This document shows, piece by piece, positions 11,520-21,900 of a stretch of DNA of 64,000 nucleotides (the first letter of the stretch is position 1; the number at the start of each line of letters is the position of its first letter). The notes below the pieces were generated by a model. The model was not told the origin of the DNA, ran no database searches, and saw nothing but the letters and a program-made list of their open reading frames with translations. Source of the stretch: Eustoma russellianum (lineage: Eukaryota > Streptophyta > Magnoliopsida > Gentianales > Gentianaceae); NCBI GenBank assembly GCA_036186865.1, contig AP025066.1, forward strand, positions 11,309,101 through 11,373,100. Reading direction: 5' to 3'. Made by a program: the position numbers and the translations under genes.

Positions 11520-11536
11520 TTTTGAGGAGGGGGGAT
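11520..11536 (+). other. Polypurine tract of gypsy-1
   Basis: TTTTGAGGAGGGGGGAT immediately precedes the 3' LTR start TGATGAGG at 11537. It is the expected plus-strand primer and also encodes the N-P-F-E-E-G-G stretch of pol. Confidence 0.85.
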
Positions 11537-11826
11537 TGATGAGGCTCCACAGCCTCCTCATGATGACCTTGCACAAGGACCATCTAAGAAGACACATACG
11601 GGTCCCTTAACAAGAGGCGAGCGAGACAACTAGTGTTTGATGCTGGGATTTTCTTGAAAAGGCATGTGCAAGAGATGCCAACACATGGTGAGCAGCATTA
11701 GGTGCTCATCATTAAGGTTATGATTTGATTATCCTCGAGTTTAATGCAAATCCTAAGATGTAAGGGTTGGTGGGAGGACAAGATGGTCATTTTATGCATG
11801 CGCGTGGTAGTATCGAGTCTAGTCAT
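11537..11826 (+). mobile_element. gypsy-1 3' LTR, first part
   Basis: TGATGAGGCTCCACAGCCTCC matches the 5' LTR start, and similarity continues to GTATCGAGTCTAGTCAT. Copia-2 is inserted after 11826; the LTR resumes at 26804. GTCAT (11822-11826) and GTCGT (26804-26808) are the 5-bp flanks. Confidence 0.9.
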
Positions 11827-14415
11827 TGTTGGACCGTAAACCTTCAATAAACACCACTAGAGGGGGTGAATAGTGGTTAGCAGAAATTACACTACTATCC
11901 TTGAATAAAATCCCCTTTGAAAAGAATCTGAGACCTCCTCAGATTCAGTACCCCGTCATTGGAAAAGTTAAAACTCAATATACACAACTCCAAAAATTAT
12001 GAAACTTTTCAGAAATTAACTTCAATGTCTTGACTATATCCTATCCAGAAATGAGACAAAAATAAGATTGTTTGACCCTTCAACCAAATAAAACAATTCA
12101 GATGGCCAATCTGGACAGAATTGAACAGAATAGTGATGAATTTTGAAAACGTGTTTCTCTTTAATTACTCAACCAAAAAGGATGATCTTTATGTTAAAAC
12201 ACTCCTTAGGATGTCTAGTTTATGCTTCAAAAAGGCCCTGAACTGGAACTATGCTTGATAAATTCAGAATGCAAGCTTCCTTGAGACTGGTCAGATTGCA
12301 GTCAGAATAGAACAGTTATCTTGCGACGCCTGAAAGACTAACTTTCCTTTGTTCAAATCAAGTGATTCTTGTTGCAAATGAAAGATAACAGCCGAAATAT
12401 TAACTCCACCAAGAATCATGAATGTTTAAAGTGTTTTGCTATTTTTTGAGACGTGCGAAATTGTGTGAAATCTGCAGTGAAAACGGACAAAACACAGAAA
12501 AGTAGAAAGAAGACAAGAACACCAAATATTTATCCTGGTTCGGTCAATGTGACCTACATCAGTCCCAAGGAACACCTTTCCTTGGATTTCACTATGAAAT
12601 GAACACAAATATAACAAAAACCAAGCTTGATCCTTGGGGTTAAACACCAACCATATTCAAACTTGGATGAACACCTCTACAGAACTCTTGGTTGCAACAC
12701 CTTTATCACCAATTGGTGTAGCCTTATAAACTTGGCTAACCAATCTTACAAAATCAACCCAAGAAGGTGTGTAATATATCTGAACAACAACAATAAATGA
12801 AACACCTTAGCTACACAAAGGAAGAATCAAGAAGAAGAGAATAGCAAGAATGGTCTTCAAGTTTGCTTCAAAGTTGTGTTCTTCTTCTTCACCTTTGCCT
12901 CCTATTTATAGTGTGAAATAGGCTTGAAGATAAGACCTCCAATGTGTCACCATCTTCATCCTCAAGTCTTATTTGTCTTCACATTATTGGTTGGCCACAT
13001 AAACGCCTTGTACACTTGGCAAAATAATGAAACATAATTGGTCCACCTTTTCATCCTTGTTTGGCCGATTTTTTATCATAAAAAATGACTTGGAAATGTT
13101 TTCAAGATGAAGATAATAAGGAACACATATTCCAACAAGATTACCTCAACTTCTTGCCATTAGAATAGCTCGAGTAAAGGCTGACATCTCTTGGATAAAA
13201 TCAGCTCCCAAAACAGCTCCTATGACCGTTGGTACCATTTTTGAAATTTCCAAGTTGACAACTTTACCAACTAGCTTGTTTTTGGTTGGTCCACTTGGTA
13301 TCAAGTCATAAAACAAGTCCACCATCATTTCCACCTGTATAATCACGCTTTGGAGGCTATATAAATGTGTACAAACTCATATTTAATGAAGAGAAATCAA
13401 TAAATAATAGTTGACATGATTATGTCAACATATAATATCAAAATTCTCACAATTTCTCTTTGTATGTTGTGATGAATTTTGCAGCACTTACTCCATTAAA
13501 ATCTCTGCAAAATGATGATTAAGAACCTCCAATAACATATCCATAAGAATCTTCAAGAAGAAAATAAAAGTGTAATACGAAAACCGTCACATATACCGCC
13601 GATGTCGATAATATCACCAAATAGAGAAATAAATTAGAAAACCACCAAATAATCTTCCTAAACACCATAAATAATCTCCAGAATGAAGATAATAAGATAG
13701 CAAGAGATTCCTTGAGTAAAAATACCAAAACTTCCCTCGGGAGTAAAATGACCGAAATGCCCCTGGTGAGAGAAAACTCCAGATTTGACCCCGATGGTCA
13801 GAAATAGATATAATAACACCTTTGTGATAATAAATAAGAGATAAATATGTCATTGAAACATTTTCACCATGTCAAGTACCTACACAAATTCAAAATAACA
13901 CTTTTGCCCTTTTTGGGAGGTTATAGAAACTTCCAAGACACAGTCACAAGACATTTATATTCATCAAAAACACATAATAAGAACATATATAAATTATGTA
14001 CAATTGAAAACAACCATTTTATTACATTTTAGAAAAATATTTCTAAAACCCTAGACATCGATCAATCAAAGTGTCTCTACCTGAGAGATCGATATGTCAT
14101 AATTAAGTTTAGATTTTGTCTCTGACCTACATCTATCGAAGTGAGAGATTGATGTGTACATCGATTGATCGATGTGTCTTTGGTTTAGAGATCGTTGTCT
14201 CACAATAAGATCTTGGTTTTTCTCTGCCTTACATCGATCGGTCGATGTAAGGGTTCGATGTACATCAATCCATCGATGTGTCCTAACCTGAGAGATCGAT
14301 GTCATTTTTCTTCACCTTTTCAACTTGTGGCCATTCTAACACCATGTGTGACATTATTATGCAATCAACACTTAAATTCAAGACCTTCAAAATTATTCAA
14401 ACATATTTCTCAACA
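11827..14415 (-). mobile_element. copia-2 3' LTR
   Basis: The 2589-bp LTR starts (plus strand) TGTTGGACCGTAAACC and ends ATATTTCTCAACA. It aligns along its whole length with 24219-26803. The opening hundred or so bases look more than 90% alike by eye. A TATA-like box lies at 12901-12911 (minus strand). The stretch 14050-14300 is rich in ATCGAT palindromes. Short open frames inside have no recognisable domain. Confidence 0.9.
14050..14300. repeat. ATCGATC-rich palindromic repeat cluster in the copia-2 LTR
   Basis: Several diverged copies of ACATCGATCGATCGATGT (self-complementary) recur, for example near 14158-14175, 14230-14250 and 14262-14280, interleaved with GAGAGATCGAT. The corresponding part of the other LTR (26440-26700) holds the better-preserved copies. 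Confidence 0.75.
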
Positions 14416-14774
14416 TTCTCCTCCTTTTGGATGATTTTCAAAATAACTCTACATGATTTTAATGTCACAACTCTTTACCAATTGTTTATCACATATCTAC
14501 CATTTTTATGCGAATTGAATTGAAAAACTCACCAATTCTATGCCAATTGTTTTCTAAATCTCAAACTCTTTTTAGATACATGTTTTTAACATATGTGCTC
14601 CCCCTCAACTTATATTCTCCCCCTTAACCTATGCTCCAAGACAATTGAACACCAATTAAAACTTAAACGAATTGAACTTAACTTATTATTCAACCTCCAA
14701 ATCATGATTTAAAATCTAAATTCATGTTCTTATTCTATCTCCCCCTTTATTTTGCAAATAATGCAAAAGATAGA
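14416..14774 (-). other. copia-2 polypurine tract and 3' noncoding region
   Basis: On the minus strand AAAAGGAGGAGAA abuts the LTR start TGTTGAG at 14415 and is the likely plus-strand primer. Three more purine runs, complements of CTCCCCCTC (14598-14606), CTCCCCCTT (14617-14625) and CTCCCCCTTT (about 14739-14748), lie between it and the pol stop. No reading frame is seen. Confidence 0.7.
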
Positions 14775-15257
14775 TTATGCGATTGTATCGTAGGTTATCA
14801 TACCTAACTTGGCTTGTAAAGTTTCAAAAGTGGCTTGATTAAGGGGTTTGGTGAAGATGTCAGATACTTGATGATTAGTTCTTACATGATCTATGATTAC
14901 GTTCCCATGTTGAATATGGTCACGGAGAAAATGATATCTCACCTCAATGTGTTTGGCCTTAAAATAAAGTACCGGATTTGGAGAAAGATTGATCGCACTT
15001 GTGCTATCGCAGAAAATTGGAATCTTATTCATTTTAATGTCAAAATCACTAAGTTGTTGTTTAAGCCAAAGTATTTGGGTAGTGCATAAACTTAAGGCTA
15101 TATAGTTGGCTTCGGTGGTAGAAAGAACTACACTACCTTGTTTCTTAGAGAACCATGAAATCAGGTTGGTTCCTATGACTTGACAAGTACCGCTAGTTAA
15201 TTTTCTATCAATTTTGTAACCACCATAATCAGCATCACTATATACATACGATTCCAA
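14775..15257 (-). pseudogene. copia-2 RNase H (160 codons open)
   Basis: This is the longest intact piece of copia-2 pol. It contains Y-S-D-A-D-Y-G-G, S-T-T-E-A-N-Y-I-A-L and F-C-D-S-T-S-A-I, holding the Asp-Glu-Asp residues of copia RNase H, then H-I-E-V-R-Y-H-F-L-R-D and the D-I-F-T-K-P-L end. It degrades RNA in the RNA-DNA hybrid. The ATG at 15257 is internal to the polyprotein and not a true start. It is classed as a pseudogene because the upstream pol is broken. Confidence 0.88.
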
Positions 15258-15938
15258 CTTAGAGTTCCTATCATACTAAAGTCCTAAATGAGGTGTGTGT
15301 TTAAGATATCTAAATATCTTTTTCATTGCATTGTAATAAGATACCTTAGGACAAGATTAAAACCTCTCACATATACACACACTAAACATTATATCAGGTC
15401 TTGATGCAGTTAAGTATAGCAGTGATCCAATCATAGACCTATATAATGTGTCATAAAAAGATTTATCATTTTCTTGTCTAGTTTGGTGCTAACACTCCTG
15501 GGGGTAGGTGTTGGTTTCAACTCTTCAAAGCCAAACTTCTTAATCATACCATTGACATACTTAAGTTGGCTAATGTGGATTCCTCGAGGGGTTTGTTTGA
15601 TTTGAAGCCCTAAGAAGTAATTCAACTTTCCTACCAATGACATTTCAAATTCTGACTTCATACACTCTTCGAAGTCTTTTACTAAGGTAGGGCTGGTTGA
15701 ACCAAAGATAATACGATCTACGTATATTTGAACTATTAATAAGTCATTATCTTTCTTTTTAGGAACAATGTGTTGTCTATGTTCCCCCTTTGATAATTAT
15801 TTGCAATAAGAAAGTTTGCAAATCTATCATACTAAGCTCTTGGAGGTTGTTTCAAACCATATAAAGCATTCTTAAGCTTGTATACATGGTTAGGATTCTT
15901 TGGATCTTCAAATCCAGGGGGTTGTTTGACAAAAACTT
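15258..15938 (-). pseudogene. copia-2 RT, C-terminal part
   Basis: From right to left the minus strand encodes E-V-F-V-K-Q-P-P-G-F-E-D-P-K-N-P (about 15939-15890), the Y-K-L-K-N-A-L-Y-G-L-K-Q-P block, an I-V-Q-I-Y-V-D-R-I-like stretch (Y-V-D-D box altered to D-R), and G-K-L-N-Y-F-L-G-L-Q-I-K-Q-T-P-R-G-I-H near 15630-15580. This is the second half of a copia RT. It is separated from its first half by the RTE LINE, and about 20 codons are missing at the junction. Confidence 0.85.
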
Positions 15939-16502
15939 CGTCTCTATTTTAGCTTCTTTTTCCTCCTCTCTTTGGCTGGAAGTCACAAGAAGCTGCTATT
16001 AATATTTGATTCTACTTTTCGTTTTCTTCTAATTAATAAGAATTGTGGTTCTTGAAAATTGTTTAATTCTACCCCTAATACTTCATCCCCATCTTTCGCC
16101 GAGAAACTCTGCCGGCGGCCCCGTGATTGCTTCGCAGCTAGCAGAAGGACACACTACACGAAGTTTCTGCAAGGGGCGAATCTCTCCTATAGATCAAAAT
16201 TCTTAGTTTCGGAACGTTCAGCACGTGTTTCGAGGAGGGTCTTTTTCTTGTTGCAAAGCCTTAGGGTGTCGCAGCCGGGGATTTTGCAGAAACCACACAA
16301 CCATCCCAGTCCTCTACTCTTCCGTCCCACTTCCACGTGATATAATTCTATTTTTCTTTTATTATCATCAAATTAATTTTGTTTTTTTACAATTGGTTTT
16401 CGATTCCAGTAGCATATCTACGAATTTTGTTTTAGTGGTAATAAGAAAACTTCTTGTGTTTGCATTTTGGGTATTGATTTTAGTTGCAATTGATAAAAGG
16501 AG

Positions 16503-17340
16503 GTATGACTGTTATGAGAGACCATGTCTAAGGAAAAGGAGCGTAGTTAGGGGGAAGGAAAAGGAGGATAGTTTACGTATAGCCTCTTGGAATTTAGGAA
16601 CTTAAGTGGTAAATTGTTAGAGGTAGTAGATGACTTAAGAGGCGTAGGATCGATGTAGCATGCCTACAGAGACTAGGTGGAAGGGGAACAAGGTAAAGAG
16701 TGTAATGGATATAAGTTGCTCTACACAGGGTCCGATGGGACCAAGAATGGGGTCGGATTTCTAGTATAGTTAGAATTATACACGAACGTGATCGATGTGA
16801 TAAGATATAATGATAGACTTATGGTGCTGAAGTTAGTATTAAACAAGGAGGTGGTGGCAGTGGTTTGCGCCTACGCACCCGAAGTGGGACTACGAGAACA
16901 AGAGAAGAAAGAGTTTGAGGATTGCTTAGATGTAGTGTTGAGGATATTACCTAGAGAAGAACGAATCTGTATAGGAGGTGACTTTAATGGACACATTGGA
17001 AAGGATAACAATGTTTTTAGTCAACACATGGAGGGTTTGCCTATGGAGATAGAAACAAGCAGGGTAAGGATATGCTAAACCTTGCGGTGGCCCACAACCC
17101 AGGTATTATAAACTCGTTCTTTAAGAAAAAAAAATCCTATTTGATCACTTTTAGCAATGGAGGACGTAGCACGCAAATTGACTATTTTCTGATGAAACGT
17201 GACGACCGGCAGTTTTGGAGGGACTACAAGGTTATACCAGGAGAGACAGCAGTGATGCAACACCGTTTACTAGTGGTAGTTATAGCCTTGACACACAAGC
17301 TGAGCACGAGAGTTAGAAAATTACCACCCAGGATTCGATA
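16503..17340 (+). pseudogene. RTE LINE endonuclease domain
   Basis: Fragments in several frames give L-R-I-A-S-W-N-L-G-T (about 16574-16603), V-A-V-V-C-A-Y-A-P-E-V-G-L, I-C-I-G-G-D-F-N-G-H-I-G (about 16965-17000) and a C-terminal T-Q-I-D-Y-F-L-M-K-R block. W-N at the start, G-D-F-N-G-H and the Q-I-D-Y motif are hallmarks of exonuclease-endonuclease-phosphatase nucleases, which nick target DNA for target-primed reverse transcription. Frameshifts and stops are frequent. About 560 bp of 5' sequence before this has no recognised coding. Confidence 0.82.
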
Positions 17341-17520
17341 GGGAAGTTTGAAGGATGAAAAAATTAACATATTTAGAGACAAGGTCATCTCGGTGACATC
17401 AGATCCACTAGTTGAAGACACTAACCAGATTTGGGAGGCTATGGCGACTACCATCACTCATGTGGCAAGGGAAACTCTTGGGGTAACAACATGAAAGACA
17501 ACCGTACATAAAGAGTCGCG

Positions 17521-18718
17521 GTGGTGGGTGGAACGATAATGTGCAAAAAAATAAAGAACAAGCAAAAGAGTTTTAGAGAGGTGTTAAGAAGCACAGACGG
17601 GGAGGAGAAAATGAGAGTGAAGGAGAACTACAAAATCGCTAGGAAAGAGGCGAAGAAGGCAGTGATGGAGGCAAAGAACGCAGCCTATAAAAGATGTACG
17701 AAAGATTAGAAACAAAAGACGGAGAGCATGATATGTTCAAGATTGCCAAAGCTAGAGATAGAAAGAGGCAAGATCTAGGCATCATGAAGTTTATAAAAGG
17801 AGAAGATGGAAATGTTTTAGTCAAAGAACAAGACATCAAAGGGCAATGGAGAACTTACTTTCACAACCTTTTTAACAGCGTAAGAGTCGACCACGAAAAA
17901 TAGAAAGCATTACTATCAAAAAATGACAATGTAATACCTGTGAGTGTCGCAGCATCATACAAGGAGAAGTGAAGATAGCACTTAAGAAGATGGGAAGAGC
18001 CAAGGTGTTGGCTGGGATAACATACCCATTGAGGCGTGGAAGTGTTTGGGAGAGGAAGGGGTTCAATGGCTAACTACTCTGTTCAACCTTATTTTCAAAA
18101 TAGGAAAAATGCCAGATGAGTGGAGAAGGAGCGTAGTGGTCCCTCTATACAAGAAAAAGGAGACGCACAGTATTGTGGGAATTATAGGGGGATTAAATTG
18201 CTAAGTCATACTATGAAGTTATGAGAGAATAATCGATACTCGAATTAAGGGAGAAACTAAGTTACGGCAAACCAGTTTGGTTTTATGCAGGACGGTCAAC
18301 TACGGAAGCAATACACATTTTAAGGAGATTGATGGAGAAGTATAGGGAGAGAAGCGCGATCTATATGGTTTTAACGATCTTGAAAAAGCGTATGATAGTG
18401 TGCCACGAAAACTAATATAGGATAGTCTGGATGCAAGAGGGGTTCCTATGAAATATATAGACATAATTAGGGATATGTATGTTAGGACGACAACAACAAC
18501 GTTCATATGCCTGTAGGGAATATGGACTTCTTTCGAGTGGAGGTAGGCCTCCATCAAGGGTCCGCTTTAGCCCATTCTTTTTGCAGTTGCTAGATGAGTT
18601 GTCAAAGTCGATCCAAGAGACAGTTCCATGGTGTATGCTTTTTGCTGACGATATTGTATTAGTCGCGGAAAGCAGACATAACTTGAGAATGAGACTAGAG
18701 GAGTGGCGAGGTGCTTAG
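17521..18718 (+). pseudogene. RTE LINE reverse transcriptase
   Basis: After a linker rich in Lys and Arg, the sequence encodes I-P-I-E-A-W-K-C-L-G near 18020-18055, W-R-R-S-V-V-V-P-L-Y-K-K-K near 18120-18160, a G-R-S-T-T-E-A-I block near 18290 and C-M-L-F-A-D-D-I-V-L with the catalytic F-A-D-D at 18641-18652. This order matches non-LTR RT motifs. It is spread over all three frames with multiple stops. Confidence 0.82.
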
Positions 18719-19301
18719 AGAGTAAAGGCCTAAGGATTAGTCGTTCCAAGACTGAATATCTGCACTACGACTTCAGCGGCGCAGCCGACGATGAGAATAG
18801 CCAACTCACCATCGAGGGTCAAGTGGTCCCAAAGGTAAGCAAGTTCAAGTACCTAGGATCATTTGTACAAAAAGATGGAGACAAAGAGAGTGACATAGCA
18901 CACCGAGTTCAGGCAGGTTGGTGTAGTGGAGGGCGGCCTCAGGGGTGCTGTGTGACAAGAATTTTAATTAAATTAAAGGGAAAATTTTATAGGGTGGCAG
19001 TGTGGCCGACAATGTTATATGGAACAGACTACTAGGCCATCAAGAAGACACGTCACAGAAGATGGGAGTGGCAGAGATGAAGATGCTGAGGTGGATGTGT
19101 GGGCATACAAGGCTAGACAAGATAAGAAATAAGGTATACAGAGAAAGGTTAGGGGTGACTAGTGTAACAGATAAGATAAGAGAGGGAAGACTGAGATGGT
19201 TTGGGCATGTCAAGAGGAGACAGACAACGGCATCTGTCAGAGCAATTGAAAATCTCATTGTAGAAGGGAAAAGGAGTAAAGGCAGGCCCAAACTGTCGTG
19301 A
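18703..19301 (+). pseudogene. RTE LINE C-terminal region
   Basis: Two overlapping open stretches (18703-19035 and 19002-19301) encode K-F-K-Y-L-G-S-F-V-Q-K-D-G, then M-L-R-W-M-C-G-H-T-R and R-L-R-W-F-G-H-V-K-R-R, followed by K-R-S-K-G-R-P-K. This block is characteristic of RTE-type ORF2 C-termini. A frameshift at about 19010-19035 separates the two parts. The remaining 3' part to 19856 has no further domain. Confidence 0.85.
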
Positions 19302-19856
19302 GATGAGTAGCTTAGGCAAGACTTAATAGAGTTGCACCTCTCTGAGGACATGGTCCAGGATAGGAGTTCATGGAGGCATAAGATTAAGGTTAAGGAGGGA
19401 TAGAAGGATATAAGGCACCTTAGAGCATACTTAGAGGATCAGATAGTATTTGCACTTTAATTTGACTTTGCATATTTTGTTTTGGTCTTTTTCTTTCAAT
19501 TATTTGTGTATGTGCACTATTATGACTATTTTAATAGCGGAAGACTTTTGTATATGTTTAAGTTGACTTTTCACTTGTTTGTTTATGTCCTGCCGTTGTT
19601 GTATATTATATGTACATATACACGTTAGGAGTATTTTAATATCGGTAGCCTCCTCTTTGTATTTCATTAATTACCTCACTAACACACTAGCACATCATAT
19701 CCATATTATTGTGCTGATTATGCAGGTACATATAGAGTCGGGGGTCTCACTGGAAGTAAACTCTCTATCCCTTGGGATAGAGGTATTGTTTGCCTGCCAT
19801 TTACCCTCCCCAGACCCTAGTGATACCTTTTGCTGTCGTTGGGAAATACTGGGTTC

Positions 19857-19876
19857 GATTGATTGATTGATTGATT
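19857..19876 (+). repeat. GATT tandem repeat at the RTE 3' end
   Basis: GATT is repeated five times after CTGGGTTC. A short tandem repeat in place of poly(A) is the usual 3' end of RTE-clade LINEs, and it sets the right border of the insertion. Confidence 0.85.
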
Positions 19877-19883
19877 TAAACTT

Positions 19884-20749
19884 GAAATATCAAGTAATAA
19901 TCTTATTGCTTCTAGTCGTGCAACGGGTGCAAAGGTTTCTTCATTATTATTCCTTCTTGTCGATTATAACCTTGTGCCACTAGCCTAGCCTTATTTCTCG
20001 TAATGTTACCTTGTTCATCAATTTTGTTCCTAAAGACCTATTTTGTCCCTATAATGGATTTATTTTCAGGTTTAGGAACTAAATCCCACACGTTGTTTCG
20101 GGTAAATTGGTTTAACTCTTCATGCATGACAGCTATCCATGGTATATCAGCTAAGGCTTCTTTAACATTCTTAAGTTCTAAATGGGATATTAAGCTATGC
20201 CCTTCGGCTTGACTTATGTTTCTACGTGTTTTAACTCCAACACTTGGATCCCCTATAATTAATTCCTTAGGGTGTTTATGTTTATCTTTTATGAGCCACC
20301 AATTCCTAGGTTGACTAGATTCACCTTCATCTTGTTCAAATGTTTTCATTAGTGTGAACATTATCATATATGATTAGAGCATCTTGTAAATTAGATGGAT
20401 TATCTTCTAATCACAAAATTTCTTCATTTACTTCACCTAAAGGATCATGCATGTCTTGTTCAGAGGGAGTTGGTTATAGATGATCACATACAGGCTCAAG
20501 TAATATCATCATCATCAAACATATTTTCAACATTATTATCTTGTTTATGTTGAGTTTTATCACTAACTTCAAAATATGCATTATCATTGAATTTCATATA
20601 TATGGATTCAATTATTCTTCTAGATGTAGGATTATAATGCCTATATGCTCTAGAATTAGTTGAATAACCAACAAATATGAATTCAATAGACTTTTGTTCA
20701 AACTTACAACCAAAAACTCTAAGATAATCTACCTTAGGTTGTCTAATGT
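19884..20749 (-). pseudogene. copia-2 integrase-RT connection and RT N-terminus
   Basis: From right to left the minus strand encodes V-F-G-C-K-F (about 20720), F-V-G-Y-S-T-N-S-R-A-Y-R near 20650, a low-complexity linker, P-R-N-W-W-L-I-K near 20300, then A-L-A-D-I-P-W-I-A-V-M-H-E-E-L-N-Q-F and V-W-D-L-V-P-K-P near 20160-20060, and A-I-R-L-L-L-D-I-S-S-L at the RTE border. These are the conserved blocks leading into copia RT. Stops occur in the linker. Confidence 0.85.
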
Positions 20750-21550
20750 TTAACAGTTCTTAAGGTGTTTAATTTTATTTCTTTCTAATAGAAAGCTTTT
20801 TATAATGCAACAAGCACAATCAACAGCTTCAGCCCATAAGTATTTAGGTACTTTGTTTTCACACAACATTATCCTTGCTATTTCCTGTATGGTATTTTTA
20901 CGTGCAACGACTCCATTGAGTTGTGATGTTCTAGGTGGTGAGAATTCACGTTTTATTCCATGTAATTCACAAAACATGATTACATCTTTGTTTTTAAATT
21001 CTGTACCTCTATCACTTCTAATTCTTTTAACATTTTCTTCTTAAAGATTTTCGAGTTGCTTGATAAGAGTTTCGATTGCCAATGCAGCGTCGTATTTGTG
21101 TGTTAAGAACAATGTTTATGTATCATGAGTAATCATCTACTATGACACACATATAGTAGTGTCCACCTAGACTCCTTGTCCTGCTTGGACCAAATAAGTC
21201 TAAGTGAAGCAATTGTAGTACATGACTAGTACTCACTGCATGTTTTGGTTTTAAAGTTTCTTTTACATGTTTTGCTTTTATACATGTGTTTCTAACACAT
21301 GAGTATGGTTGCGTACATCCGATCCCCCCATACCCCGCCATAGGCGGGAGCCTCTAAGGCAATGGGGTAATGTTGTTGTGTTGTTGTTGTTGTTGTTGTT
21401 GTTGCTTTTATACATGTTTCACACATTTGAAAATTATCTAACACAAACTTAGGCATTCCTCTAATTAGATTCTTCTTAGATAACTTTTCTATGGTATAGT
21501 CGTCTATGCCATAAGTTCACATCTAAGTCATGTGATATTAAACATTTAAC
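20750..21550 (-). pseudogene. copia-2 integrase
   Basis: The minus strand gives a zinc-finger part with C-E-T-C-I-K-A-K (split by the 116-bp retroposon at 21288-21403), L-L-H-L-D-L-F-G-P near 21215, Y-M-C-V-I-V-D-D-Y-S near 21150, and F-S-P-P-R-T-S-Q-L-N-G-V-V-A-R-K-N near 20940-20890. The last block is normally N-G-V-V-E-R-K-N, so the catalytic Glu is replaced by Ala. The protein would insert element cDNA into the genome; this copy cannot. Confidence 0.87.
21288..21403 (+). mobile_element. 116-bp retroposon with (TTG)n tail (SINE or truncated RTE end)
   Basis: A perfect 14-bp duplication GCTTTTATACATGT lies at 21274-21287 and 21404-21417. The insert has CGTACATCCGATCCCCCCATACC, GCCATAGGCGGGAGCC and AATGGGGTAATG, then a TTG/GTT repeat tail. 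Target duplication plus a simple-repeat tail indicates LINE-mediated retroposition. The body resembles plant SINE or RTE 3' ends, but I cannot assign a family. Removing it restores the Q-M-C-E-T-C-I-K-A reading of the copia-2 integrase zinc finger. Confidence 0.85.
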
Positions 21551-21551
21551 C

Positions 21552-21900
21552 TTAGCATCTAACATGATATCTAAGGAAAGGGTATATGTTACCATTCCTA
21601 TTTCCTTTTAATACAATTTCTTCGTTATCATTTATTATATCACAAGAATTAGAGAGAAAAGAAACATGATAACCGGAATCTATAAGCTGCCAGATACTAA
21701 GTAAATTATATGAAAGATTACTTACTAACAACACATTTCGTATTTGAAATGTGTTAGGATCCCTTATTGTTCCTTTTCCAACAATTTTTCCTTTGTTGTT
21801 GTCACCGAATGTCACTTTCCCTCCATTTTCAACATGTTCAAGTTTGGTGAATAGTTTGGGGTTGCCCGTCATATGTCTTGAACACCCGCTATCAAAACAA
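21552..21900 (-). pseudogene. copia-2 protease active site and GAG-pre-integrase region
   Basis: The minus strand encodes D-S-G-C-S-R-H-M-T-G-N-P, with the aspartic protease D-S-G at 21885-21893, followed by V-T-F-G-D-N-N-K-G-K-I-V-G-K-G-T-I and Y-N-L-L-S-I-W-Q-L near 21700. This is the copia protease-to-integrase junction. The open stretch covers 106 codons. A frameshift lies just upstream of the D-S-G. Confidence 0.87.

Larger units (their letters stand above)
15939..19877 (+). mobile_element. RTE-type LINE inserted in copia-2 RT
   Basis: This 3.9-kb plus-strand insertion encodes an apurinic-type endonuclease, a reverse transcriptase with F-A-D-D, and a C-terminal region with R-L-R-W-F-G-H-V-K-R-R, which I recognise from plant RTE-clade LINEs. 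It ends in a GATT tandem repeat rather than poly(A), as RTE elements do. The flanks share AAACTT (15933-15938 and 19878-19883), a possible short target duplication, but the copia coding sequence between the flanks is incomplete. The length suggests a nearly full-length copy, though coding is broken by many frameshifts. Confidence 0.85.
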
